Assembly: GCF_029227915.1 (NCBI RefSeq)
Contig: NC_079875.1
Location: forward strand, 22,065,001-22,129,000
Direction: 5' to 3'
Source: Hydractinia symbiolongicarpus
Lineage: Eukaryota; Cnidaria; Hydrozoa; Anthoathecata; Hydractiniidae
Length of the DNA stretch: 64,000 nt
Shown here one piece after another: positions 25,175-38,333 of the stretch (positions are counted from its first letter, which is position 1; the number at the start of each line of letters is the position of its first letter). The notes beneath the pieces were generated by a model. The model saw nothing but the letters and a program-made list of their open reading frames with translations, was not told where the DNA came from and did no database searches. A program made the translations under genes and the position numbers.

Positions 25175-25236
25175 ATGTAGAAATTGCATTAAAATTCCCA
25201 TATACACATATGGGAATTTTAATGCAATTTCTACAT
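25175..25236. repeat. Perfect 29-bp inverted repeat with 4-base loop
   Basis: ATGTAGAAATTGCATTAAAA then TTCCCATAT (25175-25203) is followed by ACAC and then its exact reverse complement (25208-25236). All 29 pairs match. Flanks do not extend the pairing. The open frame read across it is a chance product. It could be a fold-back insertion, a cruciform-prone site or a small-RNA hairpin. Confidence 0.9.
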
Positions 25237-28200
25237 ATTTCATTAGGTCTTCTGTTGTATTATTTGTATCCTGTCCAACAAAACTCTAGGTGTGGCCAGC
25301 AGTTGACAAAATGTCATTGTTTACGTTAGATCATATGATTCACACTCTGATCACAACACATGAAAAACACATTTGAGATAATGGAGCATTCTTTGCACGT
25401 TTAAGATACCAGTAATTAGACTAGCGGCTTCATTGCTAACTAATTTGGTTTATTAAAGCATTGGACGCTGCCTGTGATGTTCCAACGCGTGCTGGTCTGT
25501 TGTCATGCGGAGAAGGAAAGGAAAAACCACAACGATGAAGGGTGATATCGCACTCCCTTTTTGTATAACGAAGGAAACAACGTGTAATTGTCTGCCTTGT
25601 AAGTGACTATTTTGCAGGTGAAAATTTTACCCACAAAATATTCTCTAGCTTTTGCAAAAGACAACATCAAGTGTTTTTTTATGATTGTCAGGAGATTATA
25701 CATCCAAAGACAGCACAAGTTTTCCTCTTTTTTTCAGTGCTCACTGTGTGATATTTTTGGCTCGCCCTACTTCTGAAGACATTTGACTTAATTTAAATCA
25801 TTGTTATTGTTATTAATTATGGTGGAACATTAACTTAAAGTGTTTACTCTGCAGACCGAAAATTTTTTTTGAGCCCAAATAGTCCATAGATAAGGTCTAA
25901 AAAACCCTCTAGCAACGAACATGGGTGTTTTTTACAAGTTTTATTCCGCAAAAATGTATAAAAATTTATATCTATGTGGTGAATAACATTCAGCAGATAC
26001 TCAAATTGATTTCATCCAGCTGTTTACACGAAGCCGGTGTCGTGAAGATGGAAAGCTGAAATTTGCGTGCTTGTGAGATCCTCTACTCTGCAATTTGGCT
26101 TGTGTTCTTTAGCGAACATCATCGTGTTGGATCCAGCCAAATGCCTCACAGATTTTTTTTTAATCGAGATAACCACGTTGGTAAATTTACTTTTTAATCA
26201 GCGTCTTTAATTACGTATTGACGTCTATGGAATAGTACACGCATGCCTGTTTTTTGGCTCGTTATCGGATCAGATTAATCCTTGTTAATTCTTATAAAGT
26301 AATTACGACATGGTTTTCTTGACGTCTTAATCGTCGCATTGTCACAAGTTTAGATTTTCTCATGAAAATTTTAAAGTATTAATTAAAATTTTCCGGTTGT
26401 AAATAATAACCGAGAACACCACCGCAGAACATTTAACATAATCCGGCAAATTTGCATGTCCACAAAGTTAAAAATGCTATCTGCGCTGGAGAACGTTGAT
26501 GTGTCAATATTTCAAAAGCGTCATGTTATGACATAATGGAAGAAACTTTTGATGATTTTGTTTTTCTTACGGTTTTGCCACGTGTGGAGTAAGCTTCGTG
26601 TCAACATACCAATTTGTTGACATTATGTCAAGCTGATAAAAAATGTCCTGTTTGTGTATTGACGAAGAAAAGTCAACGACTTTCTTCAACTTTCCCACAC
26701 TGCAATATGATACTGTTTGTTTGTTGCTCAGAAACACAAACGCTATAAGATTTGAAGAATCTCTTTTTACTTAGCATGCCCTTCCTAATCTACACAAAAG
26801 TACGTTTGTTTGCACTGTGTAAGCATATCCACTGTTAACAGAGTGAAACTACTGAAAATAGAGCATACATTAACTTTAAGACAACTTTATAAGAACAACA
26901 AGGCTGACAATGGCTGAAAAATAAAAACAATGGCAGGAAATAAAAAAAAGAGCACAAGAAACACGAGACGAAAATTTTTCGCATAACCGATTTTAAAGCT
27001 TAGATAAATTGGATTGCAAATAGTGACTGTAAAAAAAATAAAAAATGCTCCTAATATATATTAAAAGAAAAAAAATACAAAAATTCAAGATAAACATGTA
27101 AAAGAAATAAGAAAATTTTAGTTAGATATTAGTTATATATCATCGTTTTTATGAAAGAAAATGTGTCACTTTCAAAATGTTTGCAATTTTTTTTAACAGA
27201 GGTTTCATGGAAGCACAAGAAAACCCAGAATTTGCTTCTCAGTTTATGTTGCCTTTATTGAGACTTTAAGATCGAGGTACTAACTAGCTATCTAGACTGT
27301 TTATCTAAAAGATAAGCAAGAAAGTACGATTAGCATTGCGAAGAATTTTCAAGTTTCAAGCCTGCCATGCGACCTTTACTTATCGTAATAAACCACGTTC
27401 TCGCTATTTTATGACAATTGAAATTTTAGTTTTTTTAGGTTAAATGTTTTATCGTTAACCTTTTGACTATCATTATTTCACGGAAATGCGCAGATTGATC
27501 ATGCTTTTTACAAAAGCAGATGACGAGGTAATAGGTTATCATTTTTTTTGTTTCAAATCGATTTAAGGAGATACACATGTCTCCTGCTGTTGGTCGTGCG
27601 ATATTTCGGTGAATAAACGTAATTATATAACAAAGCGAATTATATTTGTATGTTAAAACTAGTCACGTTGTCACTTTATGACAAATGACAGGTGTTGTTA
27701 AGGAGGACAGAAACACTGCAGCTTTGGTGATGCAAAATCTTACACAACAAAGCGGACTTGTTTTTTGAAAAATATCTCCAATGACAACTAATTGGTTATT
27801 TTACAGAACAGTGGGAAGCATAATTAATTGCAAATATTTTCTTGTTGAATTTTACGCGTAAATCTACGCAAGTTTTCTTATTTTTAAATATGGCACAAAA
27901 CCAATGAAGGGTCTAGTTCTAAAATATTACTTTAATAACTTTTAATTTTAATTTTTTCTTTCTTCTTTTTTTTCTTCTGCTAATTTTAGAAAGGACAAAG
28001 ATTTTAACCACATGCTTTATTGTGGTATTGATGACGAGTAATTTTGATGATTACGGTTTGGTTATTATTTTCGCCTGACTTATAAAGACACAAATTGGTT
28101 GAAAAAGTTTGTTTGTCATGTAACAAATTGACAACTTCATATTAAAAAATGAAATAACACCAGTTTCTTAGAATGATTCATTATCGAATAGGAAAATTCC

Positions 28201-31090
28201 TTGAACAAGTTGAAATTGCCTTGCAGGCATAAAATTTTAGATATATGGCTTCTTAGTTATTGAAAGGGCGCTGTAGTGTTGACGGAAAAATAAGATTAAA
28301 TCAATTGTTGCTAGTAGGGAAATAAATTATCATACATATTTATCCGCTTATGTCAGCATTTTTTCGATGTAGGATTATTTGCACAAGAACAACAGCCTCG
28401 AGTTTGGTTAAATTAAAAACATAAAAACTTGTTCAAAGATAAGATTAAATTTTAATTCTGGTCTGCAGAATATTACGTCGCTACGATATATGAAGGATGA
28501 CTAGGAAGGAGCCTATTAAATCAAGGCAAATTTCCTGGTAAAATATTTTCATTTAATTCAATAACTGACTCAAATAATTTGACAATCAGTTGAAAACATC
28601 AGTAAAACATTACATGCGGTATCTACGTGTTCTGTTAGATTGATGTTCGTTAAACTAAGACAGATAACTATAGGAGGACTAAAGAAGTTCATCAAAGCCT
28701 AAATTACCAGTAGTGAATTCGCTTCGAAACCGGAACTGTCCTCTCCATCCCGTTTTTTCTATTCATCTGCCCGATCTCTCATGGAAGTCCCACTTCACTA
28801 ACATGAAGCAACCACTGAACAAACCTCGTACATGTGTCTTAATTCAAAAGTTGCTACAGATACTCAAAGTTTGTCCCCTATTAAGCGCCTAAGCATAAAG
28901 AAAATCAGATAGCCCCACATATAATGTTACACTTATTTTCTATTTCAAATTACTGGGCGTTAAAATTAAGAGGCGTTTTTGTTTGTGAAACTGTAGCAAC
29001 AACAGGTAAGGTATTTTGATCAAATGTTTACTTAAATTTACGATAGTACACCCTTTTTCAAAATAAATACAACCTCGACTTAAAGGTTTTATCTCTAATT
29101 TGTTATAATAGAAAATTCTTTAGGAGCAAAGAATTTTTGTAGACGCCCCCGTCCCGCCCCCACAAAAGAAAATTAAAGTTTCAGATAAGACCCCAAACTT
29201 GGTAATATATTATGTTTTATGAAGGAACCTCGTCCCCATGTTATAAAATCTTATGAGAATTCCAGTTCGTAATAGTGCAGGAATTGATGACAAAAAGAGT
29301 CGCCGCAATGTTGTTTTTGTTCTTTTTGCAGATACGCCAAGTCCGAAGTAATTTTATAGCAGTTCCGAAAAAATAAACTTGCTTTTTCGGAACTGGTTTG
29401 AGCATATTTTTTTATACCAATTAGAAAAGTTGCTCAAATAAAAATCGGTAAAAAGTAATGGTCGGTACAAAATATTTCACACCGAGCCAAAATTAGGTCA
29501 CTTCCTCACTTTTTTCAACTGACTTTTTACCCAATAATGTAACCGAGGCCTCACTCACTATAACTACATTCGTGCTACTATCTTCAGCAGCAATAAAATC
29601 GTGCACAAACTTTTTTCAGAACAACTACTCAATTAAATTCGATAAGGTATTAAGGTATTAAAAAGACCTTCGAGTTACACACGCGGAATTAACTCACTCG
29701 AAACCAACACTGTATATCCTTACAAATTGTGTGGAAACGGAAAGTCTATTGCCACACAACTCTTTCGTATAAATTTCCAAGGAGATAAGCTTGTATAATG
29801 TAAAGTACAATCAAGGCTTTCGCAAAGTTCTTATAATAAAAACCAGTAGCTACCGACTATCTCTCTGTCATGACTGAAGGCAATTAGAAAAAGGAAGGCG
29901 CAGGACTGCAAACATATCGCATGTCAGCTATAGTTAGATTGAAGGTCCGTAACTACAAGCGAAATTGATAATTGAAATTTTCTCACGCGAAAGTTGCAAA
30001 GAGAAAGATTATTGACACAAATTCTGAAACTATATGCTAAAAGCATAAATTCTTCTCCAGTGTCATTGGTTACCACTAACTTCGTGCTAGTATGGTCAAA
30101 GTTTGTTAGAAAATATAGCTATGGAGAAGAAGAAACCAATTTTAGTAATGACTGGCAAATGGAAGATTGCAAACTGTAACCTACGTCATTCCTGATTAAG
30201 AAGCTTTCATATAAACGCGTCTTCATGGGCGATGACAAGAACGACATTTTTAGAAAGATCCGTACCTTACATATGTAATAGGATATTATCCGTCTCTTTT
30301 CTATAAGTAACAGAATTTTCAAGGACTTAAGATTTGGAATAAATACTTAAGGAACTGACCAAGCTGAAAACTTGAAAAGTTAAGTAACTTGGAGCCACTA
30401 CCGTAGATGATTTAATAAGCGATTAAAAGTTGTTCTTAAAAACAATAGAGAGTCATTCTTTTCTAGCTAATAAACATTAAGGTATACGTCGTAAAGTTTG
30501 AATATTATACAGTCAACTCTTAGTAGCTTTGAAGGGTAAAAAAAAAATACTTGTACTAGCCGATCCAATGTACCGAACAAAGTAGAGAGTCATTAATTTT
30601 AACTTTTTTTTGGAGATAATTGCATTTTTTATCTTTTATTTGAAGATTAATATGAATCAAATGCTTTATCAGATCGGCCTGTTGTTAACGTAAATCTTTC
30701 AGAAGCTAAAACTACTGCTAAAAAGAGAAAGTATCCTGGCCACTAGAATGTAACCAGTATCATTTTATCGTCTTATAATATCATTTGAGGGGTCAACATC
30801 ACCTTTGTTTTCACACACATATATATAGCAAGAAAAGATTTTCAGTACAATAGCGTTACGAAATTTATTTAGATGGTGGTTATTTATTACGATTTATGAT
30901 TATAGGTGCGATTTTAATGCGGATTTTCGATGTAATAACTCTCTTTTATAACTTTTACTTTATTTACGATTTTAAAGATAATTTTTTTATCAAGTTTTTT
31001 AGCAATGTATAAATCTTTATAAAATAATTTTAGGATTTAAAAACGTAATTAGTGTAGTGAGCCTTGGAGTCCAAGAGTGAGCAGAGCGCA
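25237..31090. other. Intergenic, no gene seen
   Basis: Nearly 6 kb of AT-rich DNA. No splice-bounded coding exon, RNA gene or clear element was recognised; the open frames are at most about 70 codons and carry no family motif. Confidence 0.5.
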
Positions 31091-31314
31091 CTAGTCAACT
31101 AGCTCACTCCCTAGTTAGCTATTAAGTCAGCTACCTATCTAGCCAGATATCAAGCCAGCTAGCTATTAAGCCAACTAGCTAGGTATCTAGCCAGCCAGCT
31201 AGCTTGATAACTAGTTGGCTGGCTATATGCCAGCTAACTAAGTATCAAGCCAGTTAGCTATCAAGTCAACTAACTAAGTATCAAGCCAGTTAGCTATCAA
31301 GTCAACTAGCTATA
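31091..31314. repeat. Degenerate minisatellite (TAGCTATCAAGCCAGCTAGC type)
   Basis: About eleven imperfect copies of a 20-base motif made of GCTAGCTA and TCAAGCCAGTTA pieces, changing gradually along the array. No coding frame crosses it. Confidence 0.8.
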
Positions 31315-33845
31315 TTAACGCATTTTGTTAAGGTTATTATTTAGTGTGGTATTTTCTAGTCTAGCTAACATTATTTTTTCTGTTTGTTATCTGTACCAAA
31401 CTAATCTGCAACTTGGGTTGTGGCTAGCTAACCTATAGGGTACCTTAAACTGAAAAAAGGTGAAAAGGTGCTTTTTCATTGCCACACATATACAGCTTGT
31501 TGTATTTTTATGTTACCTGCAAAGCAGCTGGTTAGATATAATTCCTACTGTAATTTAACCCTGGACTGATAGGTAGATAATAATTTTGTGACGACCGAAT
31601 TTATATGTATGTATACAATTAAGTTTGCAAATTACCGAAAACTTAATCCGCAAATTAAAATTACTCGGGGACTGTTTTAGCTAAATGGGTTAACGACTGT
31701 GTTTCTGCTTTTACCAAGGTTGCGAGATGATTTTTGACAAATCAAATGTTCTTGAATGCACTCTTGTAATCCACATGAATTTGTTACGTGATTTTCTTGT
31801 AATAAAGTGCGCTTAACCAGATGTCACTCCCTGACTCGGTAGAATAAAAAATGATGAACGATTGTTTTTCCTATGACGAGTAACGACAGGTCGAGCCTGT
31901 GTTATAATTTTTGGGAAGTTGTGGAGTTATTTTGTGCGATGTACATTCCCAAAATGCTTTATAATTGTAAGCGCTCCACTGAATTCTCGACAAATTATAT
32001 CTTCTTATAAAAACTATCTTTTGCGAGCCTGTATAAAAACGGACAGTTTTGTAATCGAAAACACCATAATAGTCGCCCCTAAGCATAGTCAAAACCCCCG
32101 TCTAAGTAAATTTCATTACTTCGTGCTAACAGGCCGACAAGACTGTACACCGGCGGAAGACTAGTTCAATAATGATAGCCGTTATCTGTCTGTCGGCTAA
32201 AACCTGCATCTCCAAACTATAAATAACAAATGCGCTGTATTTATATCGACTTTGCTACGGGTAGCGATTGGGAAATTCTCCTAGATTTTCTAACTGGTGA
32301 TTTCACGTGGATTTTTCAAGGGCGTACAATTAGTGTATATTATTATAATACTTGCTGTTTGTAAGCCAATTAAAACGCTATTGTAATCGCCCATATAATT
32401 GTAGTAGTAACTCCTGTCCAAGCAAATTTAGTTACTTCATGTGATCAGGCAGGTAAGTATGCACGGAATAGCCATGCAGGAAATATATATCTTCCACAAG
32501 CCAACGACTATAAAAATAAACTATTGTGAACGCATTCTTCGTTTTCCTTGACTTTTTCCTGTCACATTTCGTCATTAATTGTCGTTTCCTTTCCACAAAA
32601 TATTCCCATGAGTTTGAACTGCTTGTGGCACGTAAATCTGAAAATTAATTCTTCACAAATTAAGATGTCTGTATCACTAATAAAGCTAATTAACAACTTC
32701 AAAGAACACTTTCATTGAAACACCGGATACCAAAACAATTTCGGTTGGCTCCACTTACGAAATTGACTGACGTACTGCGGGAATGTCGCATGTCTTAAAA
32801 TTGACGAATTCCTTTTTGGATGCTTTCACCGTTATGACAGTCGCTCTCCTCCCTGGAGTATTTTTATCATCTATCTGCCAGCAGTAACAACCAGCTGTGA
32901 TTGTAATAATAAAAATGGCGCTTTTTAGCTTTTAGTTTTCTAAAGAGACATGACAGTAAGTCACTTCCTTGTCAACCCACTTGTTTTTTCTTGCATTTAT
33001 GCCAGCGACGAATAAGACTGAAACGCTATGGAAACAAGAAAACACAACTTGTTATGAGAAAGCACTATAATATGCGTCCTTTTGAAATTAGCGCCATCTC
33101 AGTAAAAAATAGGTCTAAAATAACGCTGAAAATTAGTTGTCTTTCATAACAAAAATCAGGACTCTGATTTAACGAATCACTCGAATCATGTTAAAATTCT
33201 AAACCTCAAGACAGGATTAGAATTTTCTTTTTGTGTGAATTATCAAAGACAAAATACAAGCGTAAATAACCAAAGGTTTACTTAAAGTACGCCCCTGACG
33301 TTCTATTTAGGTGATACGGCGGGCGCTTTTTTAGTCCCCAACATCATCGGATTGAAGCTGTCAATCAATGCTTGTGGTCATCCTAAAGAATTCTTTCTGT
33401 AGCCGTAGCCAACACGGAAATACTCCGTAAAAAAAGTTGAATGAATTTACTATAAAAACAGACAGGGTCATGCCCTCTCAAGTAATAAAACACAATTTGT
33501 TAATGAGAATTAATATCGATGCAAGGACATTTCAATTATTTTAAGATGAGCTAAAAATATATGTCGTCTTCAAAAGATGAAGATAATTATTATTTATTTG
33601 AGATCATGACATGTGCACCATCGCCAACGAAGTATTGGACGGAACATCTTCTTTTTTTTAAAAAAAAATATTTTATTCACAAGTTCAACCTGAAATTGTT
33701 TTTTTTTTGGTTTTAAAACAATTGATTTTTACAAAATATTTTTCTTGAAACATATTTGTTCATATTTCTTTTGCTTTTTGCAGGATGTTAAGAATAAATA
33801 AATAAAAAATAATTATTGTGCTTTATCAGTCATTTTTTAAAAAAT
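31315..33845. other. Intergenic, no gene seen
   Basis: AT-rich. Two overlapping opposite frames at 31871-32164 have no motif or splice support. Nothing else recognised. Confidence 0.5.
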
Positions 33846-33977
33846 TGTTCTAATGAAAAAAAAATTCTAATAAAATTATTCTTATAAAATTTTTCTTATG
33901 AAATTGTTCTTAAGAAGCCGTTCTTATAAAATTATTCTTATTAAAATGTTCTTATTAAATTATTCTTATAAAATTGT
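33846..33977. repeat. AT-rich tandem repeat (TTATTCTTATAAAA unit)
   Basis: Roughly eight imperfect copies of a 15- to 17-base unit, AAAATTATTCTTATA. Confidence 0.75.
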
Positions 33978-35054
33978 GTACGAAACCTCGAATATAAAAT
34001 GCTGAGACAAGTCATGGTAAAATTCCACAGTTTAACACGTAGGTGTTTGCTTTTTATAGAATTCAATTTTCCACGAAAAAGAAATAATATTGAAGTTTTC
34101 CTGTAATGGTTATTAATTTACAAGTAACGATTTCAAAACCACCAAAGCTCTTTTGATTGGGTAATTTAAATTTAATTCATGTGGAAAAGACAACCGACAG
34201 GCGGGACAAGAATGCTGTTGCTATGGTTCTTATTGTAAAGAAAGGATTCGCCATAAGCTAGAAAAAATTTCAACCTTCGACCTTTGCAAATTTTGGTACT
34301 GATTGATTCAGTAGAATATATAAAAATTTCTTACAAACATTGTTTTATATGGCCTATCGTTAGGTTAGGTGTTTCCGCCCTGGAGAGGTCACTTGAGGAA
34401 GGTCATAATAGACACTTGAGGAATGTTATATTGGGCTGATATCTCTTAAAAGTACCCCAAATCCCGGGAGGAAGGTATCCAAATATAGATTAGCGATTTT
34501 AAACATGCCAAATTAAAATAATTAATGTAACCAAGATGGTAACCCCGCAGTTTTAGATAAATTAGGCATCAAAAAAAAAAAAAAGAATCGTGTGTTTCGT
34601 GTTTTATCGTGTTAAGTGATTTCCAGTCTTTCTTTGTAATATATAGTTTAAAAATTTCAATCATGTATAAACATAATATCAACTCACACGCAAAAATGTT
34701 GCATAACGTCAAAAAAGAAATTTAAATTTAATCATGGAGTCATATCGAGAACTCTTCGATAAAGTTAAATCTTGAGTGTTTCCTATCCCAATCTTTTTCT
34801 TTTAGTTAATCCTATTTTGATGGGTATCAACTAGAAAACAGAAATTCCACAAGTAGATTGATTATAAGTAAAATGAGCTCTCCAAAAAAGAGTATTGTGT
34901 ATTATCGGTGTTTTGTTAAAAGAACATTGATCGACTGTTGCAGCGTCCATGACTTCAATGCCGGTTTCATGAATTAAAAGTTGACACCCTAGCTGCTAGC
35001 ATCAACATTATCATCTTCCTCGCTTGTTATCCACTTTTCCATTCTCCCATTTTA
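33978..35054. other. Intergenic, no gene seen
   Basis: AT-rich sequence with no recognised exon or element. Confidence 0.5.
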
Positions 35055-35251
35055 TGCCCAGTGGGCACTTCAACGTTGAATCAACGTTAAAAAGACGTTG
35101 CTTGCGACGTTGAGAAGACGTTGATTTTACGTTGCAAATGAAAGTTTTTTTGACGTCTCTTTCCGACGTCTATTCAACGTCGGACATCATCGTCTTTTCA
35201 ACGTTGAAACAACGTCTCGCAACGTAAGAGAATGAATGCACATTGGGCTCT
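35055..35251. mobile_element. CAACGTTGAA-rich MITE
   Basis: The left end TGCCCAGTGGGCA and the reverse complement of the right end (AGCCCAATGTGCA) match at about 10 of 13 bases. Between them AACGTTGAA, ACGTTG and GACGTC motifs recur every 10-25 bases on both strands. I associate this architecture (GCCCAGTGGGCA ends with ACGTTGA filler) with a widespread marine-invertebrate MITE group. Non-coding; superfamily not assigned. Confidence 0.6.
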
Positions 35252-36188
35252 TACATAAAAAAGTACACAGATGCGGCTATAAAGTTGCAAACAAATGGTA
35301 ATATTTTGAAGTAGTAAAACTGCAGTAAAATTAGCGATATAAATAAAAAACGACATAACGTCGACATTAATATATCCAATCGCCGACAAATTACAAAAAA
35401 ATTAAGTAAAACGTGCGTTGTTTATTTCTAGTTTATGACGATCTTTAACAAACACCGAGTACGCTTCGTTATTTTTGAAACAGATTCTCGTTAAAAGTTA
35501 ATTTGGTGCAACGTTGAATAAACATTACATTTTCTTCACCTTTGTACACTAATCAAATTTTCAACAAAAAAACTTTTGCATCTACTTTTACACCCTCAGT
35601 CGGTTAATTCCTTCAGCATATCTACATTACTATCTTATCCATCCAATCTATACAAATTCCCTTACTGTCTATCTTCCAGCCATAAGTTTTTAAATCAGAG
35701 GCATCGATAGCAAAAGATTCCAAATACCTTATCGGCAAAAGAAATGTCGACGAAAAATTTAGTCACTTTGACATAATTTGCAAGAACCAACAGGTCACAG
35801 ACGATGTTTGTAAAACCAGAATACAGGTAAGGATAGATCCGAAATTAGGCATGTTAAAATAAAGCCACTTTACGCCTCGTGGATAACAATATGCATGCGC
35901 GCACTTTTGTGCAGGTAAAAAAACGTCTAAAATGTGCAATGCCATACCATCGTAGGCAAAACACGAAAAAAAGGACGGGTGATAATAGGGCGGTTTGTTA
36001 TTACAAATCTGTCATGCTATCTTCTAAAGGCCTACCTCGGAGCAACAAAACTACCAAATCTAAAAAGTAGCCTACATTATATTGAAGAAGAAGGTTTGTG
36101 CAGAAAAGTATACATCGTATACCTCTAAAACCAAGAAATTAAACTAATTTGCGTGAAATTCAAGCAAAATGAAGTTCTTGAAAAAAAA
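35252..36188. other. Intergenic, no gene seen
   Basis: No supported exon. Overlapping short frames at 35879-36128 lack motifs. Confidence 0.5.
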
Positions 36189-36296
36189 TTACACTCGCTG
36201 TACTCAGACTTTTAGTTTGATTTGTGTCTTATTGAAACAAGTTTACACTCGCTCTACTCAGACTTTTAGTTTGATTTGTGTCTTATTGAAACAAGT
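36189..36296 (+). repeat. Two-copy 54-bp tandem duplication
   Basis: TTACACTCGCTGTACTCAGA and the following 34 bases are repeated once with a single G/C difference. The period is a multiple of three, which keeps a forward frame open; this is not evidence for a gene. Confidence 0.9.
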
Positions 36297-36369
36297 TACG
36301 ACGGGAAAAATAAGCTATTGCAAAATATCCTTAATAATTTATTTATTTTTCATCCTTTTTACGAGATAA

Positions 36370-38333
36370 TATGGAAGAAAATTTGGTAAAAAAGAGTAAA
36401 ATATGTTTTTTTTTTCACAAATACAAAAAATATATCCGTATTCTATGGTAGTATACTATGGTGGCTGCTTGCTGTTAAATAATTTTGTAATTTTGACTAT
36501 TCAACAAAACATTGATGCAAGAAGTGTTTTGTAGTAAGACAATGTTCGGCAGAGTAAATTTAACGGTATTACATATCACCCTTTTCGTTAAAAAGGCCAG
36601 CATTGAAAGTAAACGATAACAGAGTAAAAATGTCAGCTATATATTTCGTCAAAATATAAAACTTCAGCTTTTTGGCTTCAGTAACTTTTATTTAGAATCG
36701 TGATCCTTAAAAATATTAAAATAAATCAAGATACGTTTGTTCCGTGATTTAGGGTACAAACCTAAAGGTTTACATCTCTTGTCTCACGTCCTATAATGAT
36801 GTGTCCGTTACATAAAAGCTTTTGTTTGATCGCCATTTCATTTTTTTTTTTTTTTTTTTGAGGTAAGTATCCGTTATAAAGAGATGTTCACTATAAGAAA
36901 ATTAGAAGTTTTCACTGTATGCATTTTGACGTTTGTTCTAACATTTGTACAAGCATATCCGATAACAATTCTTCTTTTAAGATTTAACAGAGCTGAACAG
37001 TGTTCCAATGAGCACTAGTGATGATTAATCCGTGGCTGTAATTTTGAAGAAAGCATGTGTTGGAATAGAATGTGAAGATCGAACACGCAAACCATAGTGT
37101 CGTCAAGTGTCGTCAATGTGAAGAAATGCAATGCAAGTTAGCTGTTTTTGTTTAAGAAAAAAACTAACGATGAAGAAATTTTAGCACCATTTTTGTATTT
37201 CTTTATATGTAGGTCCTCCACAAGAAACTATTTAAATATCAAACTGTTTATCTTTCATACTGTGCGAACGGACTTTGACTGAAAGAACAGAGAGCTGTCT
37301 TGTATTTTCATAAAAACTAGTTCCTTACTCTAGCCAATAAGATAGAAAAGGTTTCCTCAAAGTTTGTTTTCGGACCCTGTTAGGAAGTGCAACGGACCTG
37401 TTAATAATGTTTATCATTGTGACTTTTACTTCTCAACGAAAAGTGAAATACTTCTAAGTCTTTCCAATGCATTCATTTGATGTCCCTTCGAGGAGAATTT
37501 AAGTATTGTCTAATACAAATACAGTATCTTAGTAGATTTTCCTTCTTTGACTTTTTTATTAAAGATAGAAGTGGAATTTAACCAGTTAAAATTTGTTTTG
37601 GTGTGCCTAATGTTTAAAAGTGAAAGTGGATGATGTCATACTTGATAAGTCCCTGAATGTTTACACATTTCCTTCAACCTGATAGAAAATATGTTTAAAG
37701 GCAGCTGCTTAAAACCCTAACAAAGAGTAAAACAAATTTTCTGTTATCAAAAATCTCAATAAGTCGCGAAGAATGATTTTTTACCATGTGACTTTTTTGT
37801 AACTTTTGAACAGTTTTACAATAGCGATCGATTGGTATACATAACATCGGTATTTGAGCATTTTAATTTTTTTTTTCTATTGCATGACGTCATAAAATTA
37901 GATTTTTCTAATGCGTGTCGCCCACAAGTAATTTCAAAAAGCCAAGTAAACGCTTTTGTCATATTTGGACTATAAAAAACCATCCCTGAAAGTTTCAATT
38001 TGTCCGGAGTGTTATTTACTTTTTTTTGGCTCTCAGCTCCCTGACTAACAATTATTTGATTTAAATTTTTACCTAAATACCCAGATTGAATATTTAATTG
38101 ACCTCGCGTGAACTGAATATAAGAAGTTTGTTCGACAAAAAATACGTAAGATATATGTCAGAGAGCAAACGGAGAAATCATTAACAACAGAAAAAGCAAA
38201 GACCGAAAAGGGCCTATAAAAGTATCTGTCACCAACAATGGAATGCACTCGAGGCTGAGAGGTGAGGTCACGGAATCAAAGAGTTCACGTCAGAAGTGAA
38301 GTCCTTCCAAAGTTGTAGAAACTGTTATTGACA
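36370..38333. other. Intergenic plus MARCH-gene 5' flank
   Basis: AT-rich, with a poly-T run at about 36840-36860. No exon recognised. The last few hundred bases should contain the promoter and 5' UTR of the RING-CH gene, but no core element stands out. Confidence 0.45.

Noticed and set aside
25123-25329. 68-residue frame
   Set aside because: Crosses the perfect hairpin; no motif.
36169-36369. 66-residue frame with an internal repeat
   Set aside because: Open only because the duplicated unit is 54 bases, a multiple of three.
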